Part shown: in pieces, positions 1-4,712 of the stretch
Position numbering within the stretch: the stretch's first letter is position 1
How the letters are laid out: each line of letters opens with the position of its first letter
From: Candidatus Tectimicrobiota bacterium
Lineage (GTDB): Bacteria; UBA8248
Direction: 5' to 3'
Length of the DNA: 5,120 bases
Assembly: GCA_016184445.1 (NCBI GenBank)
Contig: JACPCT010000338.1
Location: 1-5,120 of the forward strand
The notes under the pieces: model-generated
The model's input: the letters and a program-made list of their open reading frames with translations, nothing else
The model's database searches: none
What the model was told of the DNA's origin: nothing
Made by a program: the position numbers and the translations under genes

Positions 1-6
1 GGCCCA

Positions 7-11
7 CTCCT
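7..11 (-). promoter_or_regulatory. Shine-Dalgarno of the next minus-strand gene, probably rpmA (L27)
   Basis: On the minus strand, AGGAG lies just past the rplU stop codon, with six more bases before the window ends. A start codon directly beyond the edge would therefore be at normal spacing. In most bacteria rplU is followed at once by rpmA, so this is probably the rpmA ribosome binding site. No coding sequence of that gene is visible; its identity is inferred from conserved gene order. Confidence 0.5.
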
Positions 12-16
12 GCCCT

Positions 17-331
17 CTAGGAAGCGAGGATCTCGGTCACCTGGATCTGGGTGAAGGGCTGCCGGTGGCCGCGCTTCACGCGGATGTTCTTGCGCTTCTT
101 GTACCGGAAGGCGATCACCTTGCGGCCGCGCCCGTGGCCCTTGATGACGGCCCTGACCTTCGCCTTCTGCAGCTCGCCCGGGCCGGCGACGACGCGGCCG
201 CCGTCCACGATGAGGTGCACCCGGTCCAGGTCCACGGTCTCCCCCACCTCGCCGCCCAGGCGCTCGACCAGGAGGAGATCCCCCGCCTCGACCCGGACCT
301 GCTTCCCGCCGGTTTCCACTACAGCGTACAT
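17..331 (-). CDS. rplU: 50S ribosomal protein L21
   Basis: This 104-residue protein is full length for bL21, a large-subunit protein that binds 23S rRNA. The N-terminus MYAVVETGGKQVRVEAGD is the family signature. The basic C-terminal part, from about residue 64, holds the conserved YKKRKN (77-82) and GHRQPFTQIQVTEI (88-101) stretches. The ATG at 331 is preceded by GGGAG (340-344) with an 8-nt gap, which fixes the start. A consensus-like promoter lies about 70-95 bp upstream, and a GC-rich hairpin fills the leader, so the gene is probably transcribed independently of the lipoprotein gene before it. A Shine-Dalgarno follows the stop codon directly, suggesting an rplU-rpmA operon. No terminator is seen at its 3' end. 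Confidence 0.97.
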   Translation of the reverse strand: MYAVVETGGKQVRVEAGDLLLVERLGGEVGETVDLDRVHLIVDGGRVVAGPGELQKAKVRAVIKGHGRGRKVIAFRYKKRKNIRVKRGHRQPFTQIQVTEILAS

Positions 332-349
332 AAAATGCTCTCCCGCTCC

Positions 350-387
350 GTCCGGAATGCATGGGCGCGGCGCTCCGCGCCCCGGAC
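350..387 (-). promoter_or_regulatory. Structured 5' leader hairpin of rplU
   Basis: Read on the minus strand, the leader forms a perfect 8-bp stem, GGGCGCGG (382-375) with CCGCGCCC (370-363), closed by the tetraloop AGCG. A second stem, GTCCGG (387-382) with CCGGAC (355-350), encloses it and leaves an 8-nt bulge on the 3' side; the two stems compete for base 382. The structure ends 5 nt before the Shine-Dalgarno at 340-344. No T-run follows it on either strand, so it is not an intrinsic terminator. L21 leader structures that control ribosomal protein synthesis are known in Firmicutes; a similar role here is inferred only. Confidence 0.5.
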
Positions 388-397
388 AAAGTGGGGT

Positions 398-426
398 TTT
401 CTACCAATCCATTGGAAATTTGTCAA
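398..426 (-). promoter_or_regulatory. Sigma70-type promoter of rplU
   Basis: On the minus strand, a perfect -35 box TTGACA (426-421) is followed by a 17-bp spacer and a -10 box TAGAAA (403-398), which matches TATAAT at four of six positions. Transcription would begin near 391 and give a leader of about 60 nt. The -35 box overlaps the TGA stop codon of the preceding lipoprotein gene, so the promoter begins exactly where that gene ends. Confidence 0.7.
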
Positions 427-821
427 TTCGCGGCCGGGGGCCGCTGGGGCTGCTGCCGGATCAGCCTCAGGTTGACGGTCCCGGCGCTGTAGTCCACCTC
501 TCGCCGGAGGGGGAGGTAGCCGTCCTTCTGCACCACGATGATGAACCCCTTCACGTAGTCGGTGAGGTTGATCTTGAAGGTGAGGGTCAGGGGCGTCTTC
601 CCCTGGAGGACGTTGTTGACGTAGACGTCCGCGTCAGGGGGGTCGGTGATGATGAGGAGGCGCCGCGTCACCCAGCTATCGACCCGCTTGCCGACGTTCT
701 TCTGCCACCAGGCGCAGCCCGAGAGCGCCCCCGGCAAGAGGGCGAGCGCGAGGGCGAGCACGGCGGCCTTGAGGTGGCACCTCCGGGAGCGCCCCCTCCT
801 CCGGGCTTCCCGCTTCGTCAA
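423..821 (-). CDS. PEGA-domain lipoprotein
   Basis: This small protein has 132 residues from the preferred TTG start. The N-terminus is very basic (residues 3-18). A hydrophobic stretch (19-33) and the lipobox LSGC follow, with the lipidated cysteine at 36. Ala at the next position lacks the usual Asp inner-membrane retention signal, which suggests an outer-membrane destination in a Gram-negative cell. Residues 53-110 match the PEGA beta-sandwich pattern: ITDPPDADVYVNN, then QGKTPL, then KDGYLPLRREV. PEGA domains are thought to mediate surface or carbohydrate contacts; no enzymatic role is implied. AAGGAGG at 834-828 lies six bases before the TTG at 821. An in-frame GTG at 845 would add eight residues and overlap the upstream stop by 4 bp, but it has only a weak ribosome site. 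The gene is probably co-transcribed with the dehydrogenase gene. The partner and precise job are unknown. Confidence 0.82.
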   Translation of the reverse strand: MTKREARRRGRSRRCHLKAAVLALALALLPGALSGCAWWQKNVGKRVDSWVTRRLLIITDPPDADVYVNNVLQGKTPLTLTFKINLTDYVKGFIIVVQKDGYLPLRREVDYSAGTVNLRLIRQQPQRPPAAN

Positions 822-827
822 TCTCCG

Positions 828-834
828 CCTCCTT
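828..834 (-). promoter_or_regulatory. Strong Shine-Dalgarno selecting the TTG start of the lipoprotein gene
   Basis: AAGGAGG on the minus strand lies six bases before TTG at 821-819. This is close to a perfect anti-16S match and favours TTG over the in-frame GTG at 845. If the GTG is used instead, this site falls inside the coding sequence. Confidence 0.6.
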
Positions 835-841
835 CCCGCGG

Positions 842-1768
842 TCACTTCTCTTTCGGCGGCTCAAAGCGCTGGCCGGCCCAGGACTCGATGATCTCCAGCA
901 GGTAGGCCTGGTCGGCGTCGAAACCGTACTGGGAGACCCCCAGGGCGTACATCTGGCGCACATGGTTGAGCAGGAAGAGCACGGCCCCGCTGTCCCTGGC
1001 CAGGTCGCTGGCCATGGAGAGGTCCTTGTGCATGAGGCCCATGCTGAACCCCGTCGTGAAGGAGCGCCGGATGAAGAAGCGGGGCCACTTGTCCCGGGTG
1101 CCGGTGTTGCACCCCGACCCGTTGTTCACCACATCGAGCACCTTGTGGGGGTCCAGCCCCAGCCTCGCCGCGAGCATCATGGCCTCGAGCGAGGAGATGA
1201 GGTTCGTCGCCGAGAGGAAGTTGTTCACGCACTTCATCGCGTGGCCCGATTCCACCGCCTCGCCCATGTGGACGATGGCCTTGCCCAGCACCCTGAAGAT
1301 GGGCATGGCCGCGTCCACAAGCTCCTTCGGGCCGCCCGGCATGATGGCCAGCGTGGCCGCCTCCGCCCCGCTCACCCCGCCGCTCACCGGGGCGCCGATG
1401 AGGCGGATGCCCCTCTTGGCGAGCGTCTCGCCGAGCGCCTTGGTGCGGGCCGGGTAGGAGGAGCTCATGTCGATGATGAGCTTGCCGGGCGCCAGATGCT
1501 CGGCCAGCCCGCCCGGGCCCAGCACCACCTTCTCCACGATGCTGCTGTCGGGGAGCATGGTGATGACCACCCCCGACCGGGCGGCCAGGTCGGCCAGGTC
1601 CTTGGCGGGCTGGACGCCGTCCCCCCGCACCGCCTCCAGGGCCTCGGCCCGGACGTCGTAGCCCACGACGGCGAAATCCCCCCGGCGGAGGTTCCGCGAC
1701 ATCGGGACGCCCATCTTTCCGATACCGACAAAGCCGACGGCGGCTCGGCCAGGGGCAATGGTTTCCAT
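842..1768 (-). CDS. NAD-dependent beta-hydroxyacid dehydrogenase (3-hydroxyisobutyrate dehydrogenase family)
   Basis: This cytosolic oxidoreductase of 308 residues has a normal length for the family, which oxidises beta-hydroxyacids such as 3-hydroxyisobutyrate or tartronate semialdehyde derivatives. The Rossmann motif GFVGIGKMG (12-20) starts the protein. Asp38, at the end of the second strand (VGYD), favours NAD over NADP. The substrate loop is APVSGGVSGAEAATL (126-140). The catalytic lysine is Lys179 in GHAMKCVNN (175-183), with Asn183 nearby, and KDL (248-250) is the conserved C-terminal motif. All key residues are present, so the enzyme should be active, but its substrate cannot be assigned. 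The stretch NGSGCNTGTRDKWP (216-229) stands where many relatives have an SSGRS-like motif. The ATG at 1768 has GAGGAG just upstream. A TTG at 1780 is in frame but lies within that site's region and is rejected. The gene is divergent from the DUF484 gene and leads the lipoprotein gene. Confidence 0.93.
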   Translation of the reverse strand: METIAPGRAAVGFVGIGKMGVPMSRNLRRGDFAVVGYDVRAEALEAVRGDGVQPAKDLADLAARSGVVITMLPDSSIVEKVVLGPGGLAEHLAPGKLIIDMSSSYPARTKALGETLAKRGIRLIGAPVSGGVSGAEAATLAIMPGGPKELVDAAMPIFRVLGKAIVHMGEAVESGHAMKCVNNFLSATNLISSLEAMMLAARLGLDPHKVLDVVNNGSGCNTGTRDKWPRFFIRRSFTTGFSMGLMHKDLSMASDLARDSGAVLFLLNHVRQMYALGVSQYGFDADQAYLLEIIESWAGQRFEPPKEK

Positions 1769-1772
1769 GCGT

Positions 1773-1778
1773 CTCCTC
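1773..1778 (-). promoter_or_regulatory. Shine-Dalgarno of the dehydrogenase gene
   Basis: GAGGAG on the minus strand lies four bases before ATG (1768-1766). An upstream in-frame TTG (1780-1778) overlaps the first base of this site, so the site decides for the ATG start. Confidence 0.7.
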
Positions 1779-1796
1779 AAAGCGAAGGGAGCGGCG

Positions 1797-1812
1797 GCGC
1801 AGGTGCCTGCGC
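1797..1812. promoter_or_regulatory. Palindrome in the leader of the dehydrogenase gene
   Basis: GCGCAGG (1797-1803) and CCTGCGC (1806-1812) form a perfect 7-bp inverted repeat around a TG centre. It lies about 10-25 bases downstream of the predicted minus-strand transcription start and about 30 bases before the dehydrogenase ATG. It could be an operator for a dimeric regulator or a short leader hairpin. In DNA this GC-rich, chance is also possible. Confidence 0.3.
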
Positions 1813-1828
1813 GTGCGCGATCGTTCCG

Positions 1829-1856
1829 TTTTTAACCGAGGGGACCCTTTTGTCAA
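1829..1856 (-). promoter_or_regulatory. Promoter of the dehydrogenase-lipoprotein operon
   Basis: On the minus strand, a perfect -35 box TTGACA (1856-1851) is followed by a 16-bp spacer and the -10 box TAAAAA (1834-1829), matching TATAAT at four of six positions. This A/T stretch stands out from the GC-rich surroundings. The start would be near 1822, giving a leader of about 54 nt. The -35 box lies on top of the -35 box of the divergent promoter. Confidence 0.55.
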
Positions 1857-1877
1857 TGGCGCGGGAGATGGTACACT
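1850..1877 (+). promoter_or_regulatory. Promoter of the DUF484 gene
   Basis: TTGTCA (1850-1855, five of six matches) is separated by 16 bp from TACACT (1872-1877, four of six). Transcription would begin near 1884, leaving a leader of about 56 nt before ATG at 1940. This placement argues against using the in-frame ATG at 1856, which would lie upstream of the transcript start. Confidence 0.5.
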
Positions 1878-1925
1878 CGCGCCCGCGCGTCCCGAATCCG
1901 CCCGCAACGACGAGACCCAGGCCCC

Positions 1926-1937
1926 GAGGGAGGGAGG
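1926..1937 (+). promoter_or_regulatory. Repeated GAGG ribosome binding site of the DUF484 gene
   Basis: Three tandem GAGG units precede ATG (1940). The AGGGAGG register at 1927-1933 gives a 6-nt spacing, while the last unit lies only two bases from the start. The site decides for ATG 1940. Confidence 0.6.
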
Positions 1938-1939
1938 CG

Positions 1940-2650
1940 ATGTCGCCGGTCGCGGCGGAGGACGTCATCCGGTTCCTGGAGGAGAACCCCCGCTTCTTCA
2001 TCGAGCACCCCGGGTTCCTCCGCGCGAGCGGGCTCCTCGACGAGTCCCCCGCCTCCGCCAAGGTGCTCAACCTCCGCGAGCGGCTGTTCGAGCGGCTCAA
2101 GGGCGAGCGGGAGGACCTCATCCTCCTCCTCGACGAGACCATCGACCTCGTCCGCCGGAACGAGCAGATCGAGCAGGACTTCATCGCCCTCGAGAACCTG
2201 CTGTTCGAGATTCCCCTCTCGGCGGCCAACCTCTCCCGCATCGCCCTCGAGATCGAGCGCCGCTTCGGCCTCGACCACGCGAGCTTCCTCCTCTGCGGGC
2301 CTTCCCTTGAAACCCTGCGCGGCGGGGAGGGGGACGGCTTGGCCCGCCTCCGGACGGCCGGCGAGGGGGAAGCCCCCCACCTGCCCCCCGGCGAGCGGGT
2401 CGTCCTCCAGGGGGAGCTCGCCGAAGGGGCGGGGCCGCTCTTCCCCGGGGACATCCGCCAGCGGATCCGCTCGGCCGCCCTGGTCCCCCTGCGGCGGGAG
2501 GGAAGGCTCCTGGGGCTTCTCCTCCTCGGCTCGGGCGATCCGGGGCGCTACGGTCCCGGGATGGGCACCCATCTCCTCGATCGCCTCGCCGGCCGCCTTG
2601 CCCTGGGGATCACCCTCCTGGAGCACATCGGCCCGGGCGCGGCCCGCTAG
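1940..2650 (+). CDS. DUF484 family protein
   Basis: This 236-residue protein has the typical DUF484 layout and length. An N-terminal helical motif, DVIRFLEENPRFFIEHPGFL (8-27), matches the family's opening pattern. It is followed by a charged, leucine-rich helical region (about 44-90) that is probably a coiled coil, then a GAF-like alpha/beta domain. The C-terminal block SAALVPLRREGRLLGLLLLG (178-197) plus GSGDPGRYGPGMGTHLLDRL (197-216) is the most diagnostic part. There is no signal peptide or membrane segment, so it should be cytosolic. The biochemical function of DUF484 is not established. In gammaproteobacteria the gene often sits between dapF and xerC, but neither is next to it here. It has its own predicted promoter, shared back to back with the dehydrogenase operon, and ends 6 bp from the stop of the convergent MmgE/PrpD gene. 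Confidence 0.87.
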   Translation: MSPVAAEDVIRFLEENPRFFIEHPGFLRASGLLDESPASAKVLNLRERLFERLKGEREDLILLLDETIDLVRRNEQIEQDFIALENLLFEIPLSAANLSRIALEIERRFGLDHASFLLCGPSLETLRGGEGDGLARLRTAGEGEAPHLPPGERVVLQGELAEGAGPLFPGDIRQRIRSAALVPLRREGRLLGLLLLGSGDPGRYGPGMGTHLLDRLAGRLALGITLLEHIGPGAAR

Positions 2651-2656
2651 CCTGCC

Positions 2657-4048
2657 TCAGACCCGCGCCCGCTCGCCCAAGGCCGCCAGCTCCATCACCT
2701 CGCCGATGCTCCGGAGCCGCTCCAGCCCCCGCACCCGCTCCACCAGGAGGCGGCGCGCGCCGGCCTCCAGCACGGGCCCCGTCAGGTCGTGGAAGCGCTC
2801 GATGAGCTCCTCCCAGGTGAGCGGGTTGCGCGGGTCGCCCTTGGGATGCTCCGCGTGCGCCTCGAAGGCCCCCCGGGCGGTGTCGATGCGCACCCGGGCC
2901 TGCCACTTGTCCGGGAACTCCTTCTCCATCTCGGCGTCCCCGAGGCACCTGATCTTGCCGATGATCGAGCGGTGGACCTGGGAGCGCAGGAAGTCGTCCT
3001 CATACTCCTCCAGCCCCGCCCGCCGCTTGAGGAGCGCCACGGCCACGGCGTAGGGGAGGCTGAACTGCGCGTCCACCACGCTCTGGGGCGCGCACTTGAC
3101 CGCCTCGGGCTCGATGACCACCATCACGCTCGTCTCGGGCACCCGCACCTCCACCCGCTTCACCTCCTCGGGGCGGATGTCGTGCTCCTTGCAGAGCCGG
3201 ATCACGGCGTCCACCGATGCGTGGTTGTAGCGGCAGCAGGCGTGGGGCTTGATGGCGGAGAGGCAGACCTCCCAGTACTCCCCCAGATGCTCCAGCACAT
3301 ACTCCGGGTGGGCGCCGTCGCTGTAGCCGTGGAGGAAGCCCCACGGCCCCCCGAGGATGTCCTCGGGGCCGGTGTAGCCCTCCTGGGCCAGGTAGGCCGC
3401 GAGGATGCCGCTGTGGGCCGCCCAGCCGGGGTGGAAGCGCTTGGTCCAGGCGCCGTTGTCGAGGTACTGCATCGAGCCCGCCGCCTGGCTCCCGGCGATG
3501 CCGAAGGCGTTCGCCATGGCGTCCGCCGAGAGCCCGAGCATCTTCGAGGCAGTCACGGAGGCGGCGAAGGCGCCGCACGTCCCCGTCGGGTGGAAGCCCC
3601 GCTTGTAGTGGCTGGTGGGGTTGATGGCGTTCCCCACCCGGTTGGTCACCTCGTAGCCCGCCACGATGGCCGTGATGACGCGCTTGGGGTCGGGCTGGTG
3701 GGCCTCGGCCGCCGCGAGGGTGCTGGGCATCACGCTCACCCCCGGGTGGAGGCTCGAGCGCGTGGTCACGTCGTCCATCTCGAGGGCGTGGGCGACCCCC
3801 CCGTTCGCCAGCGCCGCGCTCGGCGCGTCCGTCCGCAGGCCGGAGCCGATCACGGTGCAGGGGCCCTCTCGGGGCGCCCGCTTGCGGACGAAGGCGTGGA
3901 AGATGCGGGAGCTGGCCGCCTCCCGGGCCCGCAGCGCCACCCCGAGGAAGTCCAGGAGGAAGTACTTGGCCCGGTCCCGGGCCTCCTCCGGAAGCGTGTC
4001 GTACCGGATGGCGTGCACGTGCTCGACGAGCGCCCGGCTGAGGTTCAT
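2657..4048 (-). CDS. MmgE/PrpD family protein
   Basis: This 463-residue protein has normal length for the family that includes 2-methylcitrate dehydratase, cis-aconitate decarboxylase and iminodisuccinate epimerase. Visible family motifs are GVAHALEMDDVTTRSSLHPG (84-103), GFHPTGTCGAFAAS (151-164), TKRFHPGWAAHSG (202-214), KPHACCRYNHASVDA (267-281) and AQFSLPYAVAVALL (327-340). His101, His153, Lys203 and His276 fall at conserved polar positions. The usual DFDDT motif is replaced by EMDDV, so the substrate may not be methylcitrate or aconitate. No prpB or prpC lies beside it, so prpD is not assigned. The protein appears cytosolic. ATG at 4048 follows AAGGAGG at 4060-4054 with 5-nt spacing; a longer in-frame start at 4219 would add 57 Arg/Pro/Gly-rich residues without family similarity. 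An SD-overlapping hairpin precedes it. The gene is divergent from hinT and convergent with DUF484. Confidence 0.92.
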   Translation of the reverse strand: MNLSRALVEHVHAIRYDTLPEEARDRAKYFLLDFLGVALRAREAASSRIFHAFVRKRAPREGPCTVIGSGLRTDAPSAALANGGVAHALEMDDVTTRSSLHPGVSVMPSTLAAAEAHQPDPKRVITAIVAGYEVTNRVGNAINPTSHYKRGFHPTGTCGAFAASVTASKMLGLSADAMANAFGIAGSQAAGSMQYLDNGAWTKRFHPGWAAHSGILAAYLAQEGYTGPEDILGGPWGFLHGYSDGAHPEYVLEHLGEYWEVCLSAIKPHACCRYNHASVDAVIRLCKEHDIRPEEVKRVEVRVPETSVMVVIEPEAVKCAPQSVVDAQFSLPYAVAVALLKRRAGLEEYEDDFLRSQVHRSIIGKIRCLGDAEMEKEFPDKWQARVRIDTARGAFEAHAEHPKGDPRNPLTWEELIERFHDLTGPVLEAGARRLLVERVRGLERLRSIGEVMELAALGERARV

Positions 4049-4053
4049 GCTGT

Positions 4054-4060
4054 CCTCCTT
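4054..4060 (-). promoter_or_regulatory. Shine-Dalgarno of the MmgE/PrpD gene, partly inside a hairpin
   Basis: AAGGAGG on the minus strand, five bases before ATG 4048, is a near-perfect ribosome site and fixes the start. Its first four bases (AAGG) form the end of a 10-bp stem. Confidence 0.85.
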
Positions 4061-4090
4061 CCCGGGCCGCCTCCCGCGATCCCGGGAAGG
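4057..4090 (-). promoter_or_regulatory. Leader hairpin overlapping the Shine-Dalgarno of the MmgE/PrpD gene
   Basis: In the minus-strand transcript, CCTTCCCGGG (4090-4081) and CCCGGGAAGG (4066-4057) form a perfect 10-bp stem with a 14-nt loop (4080-4067). The 3' arm contains the AAGG half of the Shine-Dalgarno, leaving AGG free outside. The stem would hinder ribosome binding when folded. An alternative pairing, CCGGGC (4099-4094) with GCCCGG (4067-4062), would disrupt it. The inverted repeat is seen directly; a regulatory role is inference. Confidence 0.45.
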
Positions 4091-4104
4091 CCCGCCCGGC
4101 AGAC

Positions 4105-4126
4105 CGGAACAATGGATGAGGTTCCG
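4105..4126. promoter_or_regulatory. Candidate operator inverted repeat upstream of the MmgE/PrpD gene
   Basis: CGGAAC (4105-4110), ten bases, then GTTCCG (4121-4126) form a 22-bp inverted repeat. On the minus strand a possible weak promoter lies here: GTGACA (4140-4135), an 18-bp spacer and TCCATT (4116-4111, only three of six matches). The repeat would cover its -10 region, as a repressor site would. The promoter call is weak. Confidence 0.28.
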
Positions 4127-4212
4127 CCTAGGATTGTCACATCCCCCCGCCGCGCGCAACCGGCCACGGGGGGCCGCCGGGGAGCGGCGCCGGCCCGCGC
4201 GGAACCCCTTCC

Positions 4213-4241
4213 TTGTCATCCGCTTGGAGGGGCCTTAAGAT
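4213..4241 (+). promoter_or_regulatory. Promoter of the hinT-like gene
   Basis: TTGTCA (4213-4218, five of six matches) and TAAGAT (4236-4241, four of six) are separated by 17 bp. The start would be near 4248, about 46 nt before the ATG at 4294. The AT-rich -10 region stands out from its GC-rich surroundings. Confidence 0.55.
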
Positions 4242-4293
4242 AGCTCCCTCAACAAGAGCCGGCTGAGGTTTTCCTCCCACCGCAGAGGAAGAG

Positions 4294-4638
4294 ATGAAAG
4301 ACTGCATTTTCTGCAAGATCATCGCCGGGGAAATCCCCTCGAAGAAGGTGTACGAGGACAAGAAGCTCTTCGCCTTCGAGGACATCAACCCCCAGGCGCC
4401 CACCCATGTGCTCATCGTCCCCAAGCAGCACCTGGAGACCCTGCTCGAGATCAGCGCCGCCCACAGCGAGCTCCTCGGCTCCATCTACGTGGCCGCCAAC
4501 CACATCGCCCGCAAGCGGGGGATCGCCCAGAGCGGCTTCCGCGTGGTGGCCAACTGCAACCAGGACGCCGGCCAGACCGTCTTCCACATCCACTTCCACC
4601 TCCTGGGCGGGCGCGTCATGGCCTGGCCCCCCGGCTAG
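4294..4638 (+). CDS. hinT: HinT-type HIT family nucleotide hydrolase
   Basis: This 114-residue protein is complete and has the usual length of bacterial HinT, a purine nucleoside phosphoramidase that hydrolyses adenosine 5'-phosphoramidate-type substrates and adenylated lysine. The N-terminus has CIFCKIIAGEIPS (4-16), with Cys4 and Cys7 as likely zinc ligands. The conserved DINPQAPTHVLIVPKQH (30-46) follows. The histidine triad HIHFHLL (98-104) carries the nucleophilic His100, and the C-terminus GGRVMAWPPG resembles HinT proteins. It is cytosolic and probably dimeric. ATG at 4294 follows GAGGA (4285-4289) with 4-nt spacing. It has its own predicted promoter, divergent from the MmgE/PrpD gene, and converges on mnmA across a palindromic repeat. 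The family is certain; the hinT symbol rests on length and the C-terminal motif. Confidence 0.93.
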   Translation: MKDCIFCKIIAGEIPSKKVYEDKKLFAFEDINPQAPTHVLIVPKQHLETLLEISAAHSELLGSIYVAANHIARKRGIAQSGFRVVANCNQDAGQTVFHIHFHLLGGRVMAWPPG

Positions 4639-4712
4639 GGGGACGGTGCGGACCCAACCAGATAGATCACGAGACTACACGATTGGAAGAAGAGACGCTT
4701 CGTGCGCCTGCG

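Noticed and set aside
51..905. Plus-strand open frame across rplU and the lipoprotein gene
   Set aside because: The translation is low-complexity Arg/Pro-rich and antisense to L21, whose identity is certain.
1769..1780. TTG start for the dehydrogenase at 1780
   Set aside because: The TTG overlaps the Shine-Dalgarno of the ATG at 1768 and would add only MRRR.
962..1939. Long plus-strand reading frame running from 962 into the DUF484 gene
   Set aside because: It is antisense to the dehydrogenase gene, whose protein has clear family motifs. The upstream translation is His/Arg/Pro-rich without domain similarity. Only the part from ATG 1940 is a real protein.
1856..1939. In-frame ATG at 1856 as start of DUF484
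   Set aside because: It lies inside the predicted promoter, lacks a good ribosome site, and would add Arg/Pro-rich residues outside the family pattern. ATG 1940 has a GAGG tract and begins just before the conserved motif.
4171..4196. GC-rich hairpins (GGGCCG with CGGCCC, and GCCGC with GCGGC) in the mmgE/prpD-hinT gap
   Set aside because: The stems are short or interrupted by mismatches and are expected by chance in this GC-rich tract.
4049..4219. N-terminal extension of the MmgE/PrpD protein to a start at 4219
   Set aside because: The extra 57 residues are Arg/Gly/Pro-rich, unlike the family. An ideal Shine-Dalgarno sits before ATG 4048, and the extension would run through the leader hairpin.
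2789..4243. Plus-strand open frame of about 480 codons
   Set aside because: It is the shadow of the MmgE/PrpD gene, whose minus-strand protein carries several conserved motifs. Long spurious frames are expected in GC-rich DNA.
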